Assembly (NCBI RefSeq): GCF_900176535.1
Contig: NZ_FWXT01000001.1
Coordinates: 3,100,001 to 3,164,000 of the forward strand
DNA: 64,000 bases
Direction of reading: 5' to 3'
Source of the DNA: Pedobacter africanus
Lineage (GTDB): Bacteria; Bacteroidota; Bacteroidia; Sphingobacteriales; Sphingobacteriaceae
Numbering within the stretch: the stretch's first letter is position 1; each line of letters begins with the position of its first letter. The position numbers and the translations under genes are program-made. This document shows, in pieces, positions 17,000-25,583 of this stretch. The notes under the pieces are model-generated. The model saw only the letters and a list, made by a program, of their open reading frames with translations. It searched no databases and was not told the DNA's origin.

Positions 17000-18277
17000 C
17001 TAGTTTGCTGTGCGCAGCGCGATGTAGAACGTAGTCCCAACTTTCGGGACACTCTCAAACCAGATCTTTCCGCCCTGCTTTTCTATGAAGTCCTTGCAAA
17101 GCGATAGCCCCAGGCCGGTGCCCTTTTCGTTCTCGGTACCATAACTTGAAGCGATCCTTAAGGTGAATATCTGCCGCTGTTTTTCTTCAGATATCCCTAC
17201 CCCGCTGTCCTTCACCGAAAAAACACATCGGTTACCATCCTGCCTGGCCTTTACCTCTATATCGCCATTGGCAGGGGTAAATTTAAAGGCATTGTTAAGC
17301 AGGTTACGCGCTACCGATTGGATCATGAGCTTATCGCCCATGACCATAAGATGGTCCGGCAGGTTAACCAACACCCGGATGTTCTTGTTTTTGGCCATCT
17401 GTAAAAACATCTGTAAAGTATGGTTCAGGGTATCCTTAAAATTGAGCTGCTCCAGTTGAACCTCATTATTTTGCAGCTGGTTCCTGGCCCATAGCAGCAG
17501 GTTGTTTAGCAGGTACTGGGCATCGTCCACAGAACTGATCAGCTTTTGCTCCATCGCACTGCGGTCCTGGATGTCCAGCTCTACCGCAGTAAGCAGCTGC
17601 ATGTATTGTTTTACAGAAGCCAGTGGCGTGGTAAGGTCGTGCGAAATCAGCGAAAACAGCTTGTCCTTTTCTATATTGATCAGTTCCAGCTTATGCGCTT
17701 TTTCTATGGCCTCGTTTTTTTGCCTGTCGTAGCTTTTCCTGACCAGCGTAGTGCAGATGTACAGCAGGCAGATCACAATAAAATAAGTAACCCCTATGTC
17801 GATAAACATTTCCTGTCGGTTGCTGTAGTGCTGCAATACCATTCCGGGCCGGATGAACTCTACATACAGCAGGGACAGTACCGTGGCTGCATTGAAGATG
17901 AACAGGAAGAGCCATTGCCTGCGCGCCGAAATGAGGATGGTGAGGAACAGGGAAACTGCAAACAGGAGCAATATGGATCCTTCAATTCCGGAATTGTAGA
18001 TATAGGCAAAGGAATTGGAGATGTTGATTTCTATGGCCGACAGAATGATGGCCAGGTTGAGCTTGTTTTTAAACCGGCTTAAATAGTAGAGGAAAAGCTG
18101 GATAACAGCAACTGCCGCTGCAACAACAGCGGCCTGGTACAGATGAATGAAGAGGTTGAAGATAACCTGTATACATACCGTAGGGATGGCGATAACTGAG
18201 ATGGTATGGAAGATACGCCCTTCCAGCGTAATTGACATAGGATCCCCAACCAACCAAAACCAGTACTTTTTTAACAT
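17000..18277 (-). CDS. Membrane sensor histidine kinase
   Basis: The protein has 425 residues from the ATG at 18277; a TTG at 18295 would add six residues. Six hydrophobic segments occupy about the first 185 residues, with no sizeable extracellular domain. A short linker precedes HisKA (LISHDLTTPLASVKQY) and a HATPase_c domain with NLLNNAFKFTP (N box), KDSGVGIS (G1) and GTGLGLSL (G2). All kinase motifs look intact. It ends 12 bases from the convergent CheB-CheR kinase, and no response regulator gene adjoins it, so its partner must be encoded elsewhere. A membrane module without a periplasmic loop suggests sensing within or at the membrane. Confidence 0.9.
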   Translation of the reverse strand: MLKKYWFWLVGDPMSITLEGRIFHTISVIAIPTVCIQVIFNLFIHLYQAAVVAAAVAVIQLFLYYLSRFKNKLNLAIILSAIEINISNSFAYIYNSGIEGSILLLFAVSLFLTILISARRQWLFLFIFNAATVLSLLYVEFIRPGMVLQHYSNRQEMFIDIGVTYFIVICLLYICTTLVRKSYDRQKNEAIEKAHKLELINIEKDKLFSLISHDLTTPLASVKQYMQLLTAVELDIQDRSAMEQKLISSVDDAQYLLNNLLLWARNQLQNNEVQLEQLNFKDTLNHTLQMFLQMAKNKNIRVLVNLPDHLMVMGDKLMIQSVARNLLNNAFKFTPANGDIEVKARQDGNRCVFSVKDSGVGISEEKQRQIFTLRIASSYGTENEKGTGLGLSLCKDFIEKQGGKIWFESVPKVGTTFYIALRTAN

Positions 18278-18344
18278 TATTTCTCTTGACAGCAAATTGA
18301 AAAACAGGAACTAAGAGCAGGCGGGATGAGGCTCATTTCAAAGA

Positions 18345-18352
18345 CAAATTTA
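18345..18352 (-). promoter_or_regulatory. -7 box (TAAATTTG on - strand) of the membrane histidine kinase
   Basis: Read on the - strand the bases are TAAATTTG, an exact TAnnTTTG match, 67 bases before the kinase ATG at 18277. A clear -33 element at the usual distance was not found (the nearest TTTG is 13 bases upstream), so this is a moderate call. Confidence 0.4.
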
Positions 18353-18410
18353 GCATTTTACTATACAAATATGAAATTGTAATTCTGAAGGGTTAATAAT
18401 TTATACAAAA

Positions 18411-18424
18411 AGGTTACGTAACCT
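18411..18424. promoter_or_regulatory. Perfect 14-bp palindrome, candidate operator
   Basis: AGGTTACGTAACCT is identical to its reverse complement. It sits in the divergent region, 59 bases upstream of the kinase -7 box and about 70 bases upstream of the GH78 promoter element. Its size and symmetry suit a dimeric helix-turn-helix regulator such as a GntR or LacI protein. No second copy was seen before rhaT. Confidence 0.4.
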
Positions 18425-18492
18425 GTGGCTTTTTCGGGCTTTGGAGCAAATAAAAAAATTAACGGCCGGTATCATTGAGTTGATTTGGACAG

Positions 18493-18534
18493 GACAGCCC
18501 ATGACAGTTTTGCTTTCATAATGTTATACTTTAG
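18493..18534 (+). promoter_or_regulatory. Rhamnose-locus promoter element upstream of GH78
   Basis: GACAGCCCATGACAG (18493-18507) is followed after exactly 19 bases by TACTTTAG (18527-18534), a one-mismatch -7 box. The same arrangement, with 13 of 15 and 8 of 8 bases identical and the same 19-base gap, precedes rhaT (24415-24456). The GACAG halves repeat directly with a 10-base period, and the downstream half falls where a -33 element would be, as expected for an activator overlapping the promoter. The predicted transcript starts near 18540. Confidence 0.65.
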
Positions 18535-18638
18535 GAAGTAAATGCAGTATTTTGTGTTGTTTTTTGAAAGTTAATTAAACTTTATTAAATATTTAACACG
18601 GCTATTGTTATTTTGTAACCTTATATAAACCACACCAA

Positions 18639-21353
18639 ATGCGTAAAACCAGCTTGTTCCTTCTGTTTATCTTATTATCCATCTTCGTAAGGGCCCAGAA
18701 ACTTCAGGTTTCCGAACTGACATGCAACTATAAATCTAATCCTGTAGGCATTGATGCCCTCCAGCCACAGCTGAGCTGGAAGCTGGAAGCTGCGGAAAGA
18801 AATACCATGCAGACTGCCTATGAGCTGCGGGTTGCAGTAAGCAAAACAGATCTGCAAAACGGCAGGCAGCTGGAGTGGCAAAGTGGAAAGGTTAACTCAG
18901 GGCAATCTGCCCACCTGCCTTACAAAGGTGCAGCGCTAAAAAGTAAAACCCGTTATTACTGGCAGGTAAGGGTTTGGGACAATCATAAAAATACCTCAGA
19001 ATGGTCGGATGTAAATTACTGGGAAACCGGCTTGCTTACACCAAATGACTGGACTGCCAAATGGATACAGACCAGTACCGATACCGAAGGAAAAGTTGGG
19101 CCTGCACCGATGTTTGGCCGCAGCTTCGATCTGTTGGGCCCGGTTAAGAACGCAAGACTTTACATTACAGCTCACGGTTTATACGAAGCCAAACTGAACG
19201 GACAAAAAGTTGGCGACCATTATTTTACACCTGGATGGACCAGCTACCATAAACGCCTGCAGTACCAGACTTATGATGTAACCGCTATGCTTAGACCAGG
19301 GAAAAACGCAGCATTGGTGACCATTGGCGATGGCTGGTACCGCGGCAACCTGGAGTTTAACCATAAACGCAACCTGTACGGAAAGGAAGTGGGACTGCTG
19401 TTCCAGCTGGAGATCGAGTATGCAAATGGCAGGAAAGAAACCATCTCATCAGACGAAAATTGGAAAGCCTCATTCAATGGGCCGGTAAAAGCGTCTGATA
19501 TCTATAATGGCGAAACCTATGATGCCCGCCTGGAAAAAAATACCGCTGTGCAGGAATTTACTACTGCGGGCTGGCAAAAAGTAAAAACAGTTGATTTTAA
19601 GCTGGACAATCTGGTTGCACCAATTGGGCCAGCGGTAAGCAAGCATGAACGCTTTGCACCGGCAAAAGTATTTAAAACCCCCAAGGGTGAACTGGTGGCC
19701 GATTTTGGCCAGAACCTGGTAGGCTGGGTGCAACTGAAGCTGAAGGGTAAAGCAGGTGATACGGTTACCCTGAACCACGCCGAAGTGCTGGATAAGGACG
19801 GGAATTTCTATACCGAGAACCTTCGGAACGCCAGGCAGGAAAATAAATACATCCTGAGTGGTGCCAAAACAGATGTATTGGAACCGCATTTTACCTTCCA
19901 GGGTTTCAGGTATATTAAAATCAGCGGCTATAACGGCAAACTGGACAGTACCAATCTGAATGCCATTGCTATTTATTCAGATATGGCCCCAAGCGGTAAA
20001 TTCGCTACATCCAACCCTTTGCTGAACCAGCTGCAAAGCAATATCCAATGGGGGCAAAAAGGGAATTTTGTAGATGTGCCTACGGATTGCCCCCAACGTG
20101 ATGAACGCCTGGGCTGGACCGGAGATGCGCAGGTATTCTTTAAAACTGCCGCTTACAATATGGATGTAGCTGCTTTCTTCAGCAAATGGCTGAGCGACCT
20201 TAACGTAGACCAGCATGCAAATGGCAATGTGCCTGTGGTGATCCCCGATGTGCGTGCCATAAAAAATGCAGGCTCGGCAGGATGGGGAGATGTGGCCACC
20301 ATCATTCCCTGGGATTTTTACCAGGCCTATGGTGATAAGGCGCTCCTTGCCCGCCAGTATAACAGTATGAAGGCATGGGTGGAGTATATCCGCAGCATCA
20401 GCAAAAATAATTTGTGGAACAGCGGTCCGCATTATGGCGACTGGCTTTTTTACACCATGGCAGATGACCGCGACGGTAAGGCTGCGATAACCGATAAGTT
20501 TTTCATTGCCCAGGCCTTTTATGCACACTCTACACAAAACCTCATCAATGCTGCTAAAGTATTGGGCAATAATGCCGATGTACAAACCTATACCGAATTG
20601 CTCAAAGCCATTAAACAGGCTTTCCTGAACGAGTACGTTACCCCCTCGGGGAGGCTGGTGTCCAGCTCTCAGACCGCGTATGTACTGGCGCTGAATTTTG
20701 ATCTTTTACCGGAAAACCTGAGGGCACAGGCAGCGCAGCGACTGGCAGATAACGTTGCGGCCTATGGGAATCATTTGACTACCGGGTTTTTAGGGACACC
20801 TTACCTCTGTCATGTACTTAGCCGCTTCGGCTACAATGATGTGGCTTATAAATTGCTGCTGCAGGAGACCTATCCTTCCTGGCTGTATCCGGTAAAAAAA
20901 GGCGCTACCACCATTTGGGAAAGGTGGGATGGGATTAAGCCCGACGGCTCTTTCCAGGCGGTGAGCATGAACTCTTTTAACCATTATGCTTACGGTGCCA
21001 TTGGCGATTGGATGTACCGTACCGTAACGGGAATTACTGAATTGGAACCGGGGTATAAAAAGATCAGCATAGCCCCAAAGCCGGGAGGAAATCTTAAAAA
21101 TGCCTCGGCTGAACTGCAAACCATATATGGTAAAGTAAAATCTTCATGGACAATTGAGGGGGGCAGAACAAAACTGACCGTAATTATTCCGGCCAATACT
21201 ACGGCCAAAATTGTGTTGCCAAATACGGCGAACCTGAAAATAACAGAGTCGGGGACGGCTATAGACAAGATCAAAGCCATAACTGATGTGAAAAATGTAG
21301 CAGGCAATACCGAACTTACGGCTGGTTCGGGGACTTATCAGTTTGAATATTAA
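18639..21353 (+). CDS. Alpha-L-rhamnosidase, GH78
   Basis: The 904-residue secreted enzyme has a signal peptide (MRKTSLFLLFILLSIFVRAQ). It begins with a fibronectin-like beta domain (about 25-135), then carbohydrate-binding-like N domains with ARLYITAHGLYEAKLNGQKVGD, then the (alpha/alpha)6 catalytic domain. The family signature CPQRDERLGWTGDA begins at Cys484 with Glu489 inside it, and TTIWERWDG lies near 757; both supply acidic catalytic residues in GH78. A C-terminal beta domain closes the protein. It hydrolyses terminal alpha-L-rhamnose from plant or microbial rhamnosides, giving the sugar used by the downstream genes. The stop overlaps the GH106 start codon by one base, so the two are coupled. 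Confidence 0.95.
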   Translation: MRKTSLFLLFILLSIFVRAQKLQVSELTCNYKSNPVGIDALQPQLSWKLEAAERNTMQTAYELRVAVSKTDLQNGRQLEWQSGKVNSGQSAHLPYKGAALKSKTRYYWQVRVWDNHKNTSEWSDVNYWETGLLTPNDWTAKWIQTSTDTEGKVGPAPMFGRSFDLLGPVKNARLYITAHGLYEAKLNGQKVGDHYFTPGWTSYHKRLQYQTYDVTAMLRPGKNAALVTIGDGWYRGNLEFNHKRNLYGKEVGLLFQLEIEYANGRKETISSDENWKASFNGPVKASDIYNGETYDARLEKNTAVQEFTTAGWQKVKTVDFKLDNLVAPIGPAVSKHERFAPAKVFKTPKGELVADFGQNLVGWVQLKLKGKAGDTVTLNHAEVLDKDGNFYTENLRNARQENKYILSGAKTDVLEPHFTFQGFRYIKISGYNGKLDSTNLNAIAIYSDMAPSGKFATSNPLLNQLQSNIQWGQKGNFVDVPTDCPQRDERLGWTGDAQVFFKTAAYNMDVAAFFSKWLSDLNVDQHANGNVPVVIPDVRAIKNAGSAGWGDVATIIPWDFYQAYGDKALLARQYNSMKAWVEYIRSISKNNLWNSGPHYGDWLFYTMADDRDGKAAITDKFFIAQAFYAHSTQNLINAAKVLGNNADVQTYTELLKAIKQAFLNEYVTPSGRLVSSSQTAYVLALNFDLLPENLRAQAAQRLADNVAAYGNHLTTGFLGTPYLCHVLSRFGYNDVAYKLLLQETYPSWLYPVKKGATTIWERWDGIKPDGSFQAVSMNSFNHYAYGAIGDWMYRTVTGITELEPGYKKISIAPKPGGNLKNASAELQTIYGKVKSSWTIEGGRTKLTVIIPANTTAKIVLPNTANLKITESGTAIDKIKAITDVKNVAGNTELTAGSGTYQFEY

Positions 21354-24300
21354 TGCGCTTTACTAAAATGAAACCAGGAAGAAGGAATTTTATAAAAATC
21401 AGTTCTATAGCTTCATTGAACGTATCATTGCTGGGGTTAAAAGGCTCTGCAGCTGTATTGAATGACAATTCCAATGAACTGTCTGCATCAGCCCTGTCCG
21501 ATCTGGAAGCTAACTTTATACATCCCACTGATAGCAGCAAGTCTTCCTGCTACTGGTGGTGGTTCAATGGCCTGGTGAATGAAGCAGGCATCACCCGCGA
21601 CCTGGAAGAATTCAGGGCAAAAGGAATGGGGGAGGTTTTGCTGGTCAACTCTTCCGGTGGCCTGGGCGGCGTGCCCTTCCCGCAGGGTGCAAAATTCCTT
21701 TCAGAAGAATGGAAAGCACTTTACCGCCATGCGATGAAAGAAGCTAAAAGACTGAACATAGGAGTTGGCATCAATATGAGTTCTGGCTGGTGTATGGGCG
21801 GACCATGGATTGAGCCCGAAAATTCCGGGCGCTGGTACCTGCAGGCAGAAATGGATCTGCAGGGACCGCAGAAATTCTCGGGAAAGCTGCCCCTGCCTGG
21901 GAACAGGACAGGATACGATAAGGTATTTAACCCGCCGGGATACAAGGAATACATTGACCTTCCTTTGGAAAAACTGGACTACAGGGATACTGCTGTTGTG
22001 GCTATTCCTTTACAGCAAGGTCGTAACCATAAGATTAATGGCAGGCGGGCCGAACTCCTGGCCGCCAAGTCTAACCACAAAGACATCAGTAACTGGGCAA
22101 AATCAACTGAAGTTATGGGCCCGGTTTCAGCGCCCTGGGAAAACGAGGCCGCTGATGCTGCAATTCCTGTTCATCAGGTCATTGACCTCACAGATAAAGT
22201 GTCAAAAGATGGACAGCTGGACTGGGAAGTCCCTGCCGGGAGCTGGAGGGTTATCCGTACCGGTCACAGGATGACGGGGTCCAGACTGATGATTGCCCAG
22301 CCAGAGGGCGATGGGCTGTCGGTAGACTGGTACGACCACAAGGGAGTTGACCTGCAGTTCGAAAATCTTGGGCGGATGTTTATAGATGAAGCCGCCAAGG
22401 TAGGCAATAAGCCGGTTTATTTTTGCGACGACAGTTTTGAGGACGGTTTTCCGAACTGGACGGAAAAGATCATTGAACATTTTAAAAAATACAGGGGCTA
22501 TGACCCCAGACCTTATCTTCCGGCACTCTCGGGCTATCTGGTGGGAAGTGCGGAGATCTCTGACCGTTTTATGCACGATTACCGCAAAACACTGGGCGAT
22601 TGTATGGCAGATGAGCATTACAGGCATTTTGCCGACCTGTGCCATAAAGAAAATATGCTGGTGCAGAACGAATCGGCAGGCCCAAGTCGTTCCGGTACCA
22701 TTTCCATCGATGGCCTGAAAAATCTTGGGCGCAGCGATTTCCCTATGGGTGAGTTCTGGCTGGGGAATAACCATGAGGATGAAAGCACCATCGCACCCGA
22801 CAAACCTTATGGCGTGTCGAGACTGGACTATGGCCAGAACAAAGTATGCAAAATGGTGGCCTCTGCTGCCCACCTTTACGGAAAAAAAACAGCTTCGGCC
22901 GAAGCTTTTACCAGCATGCGGCACTGGCTGGACTATCCCGGGTCTTTAAAACAAGCCTTAGATCGCGCCTTTTGTGAAGGCATCAACCGAATTGCCATAC
23001 ACACCTCAACCGCAACGCGGCCGGAAGACGGAAAGCCCGGCTACGAATATGGCGCGGGTACGCATTTTAACCCCAATGTAACCTGGTGGAACAAATCGGG
23101 GCCATTTTTTGATTACGTAGCCAGGTCGCAATACCTGCTGCGTGCGGGCAGTTTTGTAGCCGATGTGCTGTATTACAACGGCGACGGGGTACCCAATCTG
23201 GTTGCCCAGAAACATGTGGACCCGCAACTGGGAAAAGGCTATGATTATGATGTGTGCAATGAAGAGGTCTTATTGACACGCTTAACTGTTAAGAACGGGA
23301 AAATAACCCTGCCAGATGGCATGAGCTACCGTATCCTGGTCTTACCCGAAAGCACAAGGATGCCTTTGGCCGTACTCCAGAAAATCAGCAGCCTGGTGAA
23401 AGCAGGAGCTACGATTGCAGGACCTAAACCCCTCAGCGATTCCGGCCTTAAAAATTACCCCGATTGTGATGTGGAACTGAGGAGCCTGGCCAAAGCACTC
23501 TGGGGCAATGCCGGAGAAAAACTGCGCATCCATACCTATGGAAAAGGGCGGGTCTTTGATAAAGAACCGATCCGTAACATATTGCTGAATGACGGGATCA
23601 AGCCGGATTTCGAATGCAGTGCTGATGCAGCCATAGATTTTATTCACCGCAGCACGCCAGAGGCCGAAATTTATTTTGTTACCAATAAGCACGGGCAGCC
23701 TGTGCTTACCGATTGCAGCTTTAGAATTAAAAACCGTTTGCCCGAAATCTGGGACCCGGTAAAAGGTAGCATCAGCCGACAGGTTGATTTTAAAATAACA
23801 GATGGCAGGATCCGGTTACCTTTAAAATTTGAGGCTTTTCAATCCTGGTTCATTGTATTTCCAAAAAGCAGTACCGGTACCCAGGCAAAAAAAGCCACGC
23901 ACAATTATCGGGAACTGAAACCTGTTCAGGAAATATCCGGCCCATGGCAGGTTCAGTTTGATACCCGCTGGGGCGGACCGGAGAGCATTACTTTCGAGAA
24001 TTTGCAGGATTGGAGCCTGCACAGTGATAACAGGATCAAATATTTTTCGGGAACAGCGGTTTATACCAAACAATTTGAGTTTGCCCTGGAACCTAAAGCA
24101 GCCGGCCCTGTTTATCTGGACCTGGGTACCGTAAAAAACATAGCTGAGGTTAGCCTGAACGGCAGGAACCTGGGCATAATCTGGACCGCACCCTGGCAGG
24201 TAGACATCAGCTCTGCTTTGAAGAAAGGAAAGAACGAGCTGAAAATAGAAGTGGTCAATTTATGGCCTAACCGCCTGATCGGGGATGCTGCATTGCCCAA

Positions 24301-24394
24301 AGAACAGCGGCTTACCAATACGAACATCAGCTTTAAAAAGGACGATAAATTGCTGGCATCTGGTTTATTGGGGCCGGTTGTGCTTAAAAAGTAA
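21353..24394 (+). CDS. Alpha-L-rhamnosidase-like glycoside hydrolase, GH106
   Basis: The protein has 1013 residues. After an N-terminal export signal comes the GH106-like opening CYWWWFNGLVNEAGITRDLEEFRAKGMGEVLLVNSSGG, matching the family pattern PxWWWxNGxVTxxGI, then a long TIM-barrel and beta-sandwich region. At the C-terminus are the galactose-binding-like segments VYLDLGTVKNIAEVSLNGRNLG and WRVDIS-like motifs common in these enzymes. The signal contains GRRNFIK, a twin-arginine motif, instead of the plain Sec signal of the neighbouring GH78. ATG 21353 overlaps the GH78 stop; ATG 21368 is an internal alternative that keeps the twin-arginine motif. It probably acts on rhamnosyl linkages that GH78 does not cut. 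Confidence 0.85.
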   Translation: MRFTKMKPGRRNFIKISSIASLNVSLLGLKGSAAVLNDNSNELSASALSDLEANFIHPTDSSKSSCYWWWFNGLVNEAGITRDLEEFRAKGMGEVLLVNSSGGLGGVPFPQGAKFLSEEWKALYRHAMKEAKRLNIGVGINMSSGWCMGGPWIEPENSGRWYLQAEMDLQGPQKFSGKLPLPGNRTGYDKVFNPPGYKEYIDLPLEKLDYRDTAVVAIPLQQGRNHKINGRRAELLAAKSNHKDISNWAKSTEVMGPVSAPWENEAADAAIPVHQVIDLTDKVSKDGQLDWEVPAGSWRVIRTGHRMTGSRLMIAQPEGDGLSVDWYDHKGVDLQFENLGRMFIDEAAKVGNKPVYFCDDSFEDGFPNWTEKIIEHFKKYRGYDPRPYLPALSGYLVGSAEISDRFMHDYRKTLGDCMADEHYRHFADLCHKENMLVQNESAGPSRSGTISIDGLKNLGRSDFPMGEFWLGNNHEDESTIAPDKPYGVSRLDYGQNKVCKMVASAAHLYGKKTASAEAFTSMRHWLDYPGSLKQALDRAFCEGINRIAIHTSTATRPEDGKPGYEYGAGTHFNPNVTWWNKSGPFFDYVARSQYLLRAGSFVADVLYYNGDGVPNLVAQKHVDPQLGKGYDYDVCNEEVLLTRLTVKNGKITLPDGMSYRILVLPESTRMPLAVLQKISSLVKAGATIAGPKPLSDSGLKNYPDCDVELRSLAKALWGNAGEKLRIHTYGKGRVFDKEPIRNILLNDGIKPDFECSADAAIDFIHRSTPEAEIYFVTNKHGQPVLTDCSFRIKNRLPEIWDPVKGSISRQVDFKITDGRIRLPLKFEAFQSWFIVFPKSSTGTQAKKATHNYRELKPVQEISGPWQVQFDTRWGGPESITFENLQDWSLHSDNRIKYFSGTAVYTKQFEFALEPKAAGPVYLDLGTVKNIAEVSLNGRNLGIIWTAPWQVDISSALKKGKNELKIEVVNLWPNRLIGDAALPKEQRLTNTNISFKKDDKLLASGLLGPVVLKK

Positions 24395-24414
24395 AAACAA
24401 TAGCAGGATGGCAT

Positions 24415-24456
24415 GACAGTACATGACAGAAGTTTAGGCGAATCGGGGTACTTTAG
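24415..24456 (+). promoter_or_regulatory. Rhamnose-locus promoter element upstream of rhaT
   Basis: Two CATGACAG copies lie at 24412-24419 and 24422-24429 (10-base period), and TACTTTAG follows at 24449-24456 after a 19-base gap. This duplicates the GH78 promoter element in sequence and spacing. TACTTTAG ends 25 bases before the rhaT ATG, so the leader would be under 20 bases. It indicates a separate but co-regulated promoter for the catabolic genes. Confidence 0.65.
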
Positions 24457-24481
24457 TAAAACCAAATTTAAATCCTAAACT

Positions 24482-25561
24482 ATGCAGGTCCTACTAGGCG
24501 TTATCTTTCACTTCATCGGCGGTTTTGCCTCCGGTAGTTTTTACATCCCTTTTAAAAAAGTTAAAGGCTGGGCCTGGGAAACCTACTGGATTGTTGGGGG
24601 GCTGTTCTCCTGGCTCATTGTACCCCCGCTAGCGGCTTACCTTACCATTCCGGGCTTCATGGACATTATTGCCCAAACCAATGGCAAGATATTGCTGCTT
24701 ACCTATTTCTTTGGTGTATTGTGGGGCATAGGCGGGCTTACCTATGGTTTAGGCGTGCGTTACCTGGGCATTTCGCTGGGCAGTACCATTATACTGGGGC
24801 TTTGCTCTGTATTTGGGGCTTTGATTCCATCTTTATATTACGACTTTAACCCTGTAGCCGGAAAAGACAGCCTGTCGGATATGGCCGGCGCACAATGGGG
24901 ACAGATGGTGTTGTTTGGTTTGCTGGTCTGCGTAATCGGCATTGTGGTATGCGGACTCGCAGGAAGTATGAAAGAAAAGGATCTTGTGGCCTCTGGTAAG
25001 GCAGATCCCTCGAACAAGGAATATAAGCTGGGCATAGGCCTTATTGTTTCCATCGTGTCTGGTGTACTGAGTGCTTGTTTCGCCTTTGGCATTGATGCCG
25101 GAAAAGACATGGCCCAGCATGCCAATGAAGCCTGGAAGGTACTCAATCCCGGACAGGGCGAATTCCTTTTTCAGAACAACGTAACCTATGTGGTGATTTT
25201 ATGGGGAGGTTTAACCACCAATCTTTTCTGGTGTATGCTGCTGAATGCGCGCAACAAAACTTTTGGTGACTATACCGATAAAAAGGCCCCCCTGGTTAAA
25301 AATTATATTTTCTCGGCCCTGGCAGGTACAACCTGGTTCCTGCAGTTCTTTTTTTATGGGATGGGCGAAAGTAAACTGGGCAACGGGGCCAGTGGATGGA
25401 TCCTGCACATGGCCTGCATCATTCTGGTGGCCAATGGCTGGGGGCTGGTCTTTAAGGAATGGAGCGGGGTAAAGAAAAAAACCTTCGGTACCGTTGTAGC
25501 CGGCATTGTGATTCTCATTTTGTCTATCCTCATTGTAGGATACGGAAATTCTATCAAGTAA
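24482..25561 (+). CDS. rhaT: L-rhamnose/H+ symporter
   Basis: The 359-residue protein has about ten transmembrane helices and follows the RhaT family from end to end: GVIFHFIGGFASGSFYIPFKKVKGWAWE at the front, GLTYGLGVRYLGISLGSTI in the middle and the FFYGMGESKLG segment late. It should bring L-rhamnose across the cytoplasmic membrane with protons. It is the first gene of the catabolic unit, 22 bases before the aldolase gene, and has the shared promoter element just upstream. No SusC/SusD pair is present, so passage across the outer membrane must rely on porins or a locus elsewhere. Confidence 0.95.
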   Translation: MQVLLGVIFHFIGGFASGSFYIPFKKVKGWAWETYWIVGGLFSWLIVPPLAAYLTIPGFMDIIAQTNGKILLLTYFFGVLWGIGGLTYGLGVRYLGISLGSTIILGLCSVFGALIPSLYYDFNPVAGKDSLSDMAGAQWGQMVLFGLLVCVIGIVVCGLAGSMKEKDLVASGKADPSNKEYKLGIGLIVSIVSGVLSACFAFGIDAGKDMAQHANEAWKVLNPGQGEFLFQNNVTYVVILWGGLTTNLFWCMLLNARNKTFGDYTDKKAPLVKNYIFSALAGTTWFLQFFFYGMGESKLGNGASGWILHMACIILVANGWGLVFKEWSGVKKKTFGTVVAGIVILILSILIVGYGNSIK

Positions 25562-25583
25562 AAACAATTAATAAAATATCTAT

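Larger units (their letters stand above)
18278..18638. other. Divergent regulatory region between the histidine kinase and the GH78 rhamnosidase
   Basis: This 361-base gene-free stretch holds the kinase -7 box (18345-18352, - strand), a perfect 14-base palindrome AGGTTACGTAACCT (18411-18424) and the rhamnose-type compound promoter element (18493-18534). The predicted GH78 leader (about 18542-18638) is close to 100 bases and AT-rich. No small ORF or RNA gene could be supported. Confidence 0.6.

Noticed and set aside
17546..18082. 178-residue open frame on the + strand
   Set aside because: It lies wholly antisense to the membrane histidine kinase, has no family features and mirrors the kinase codons; treated as a shadow.
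22202..22924. 240-residue open frame on the - strand
   Set aside because: It is antisense to the GH106 gene, whose family motifs are clear; no start signal or domain supports it.
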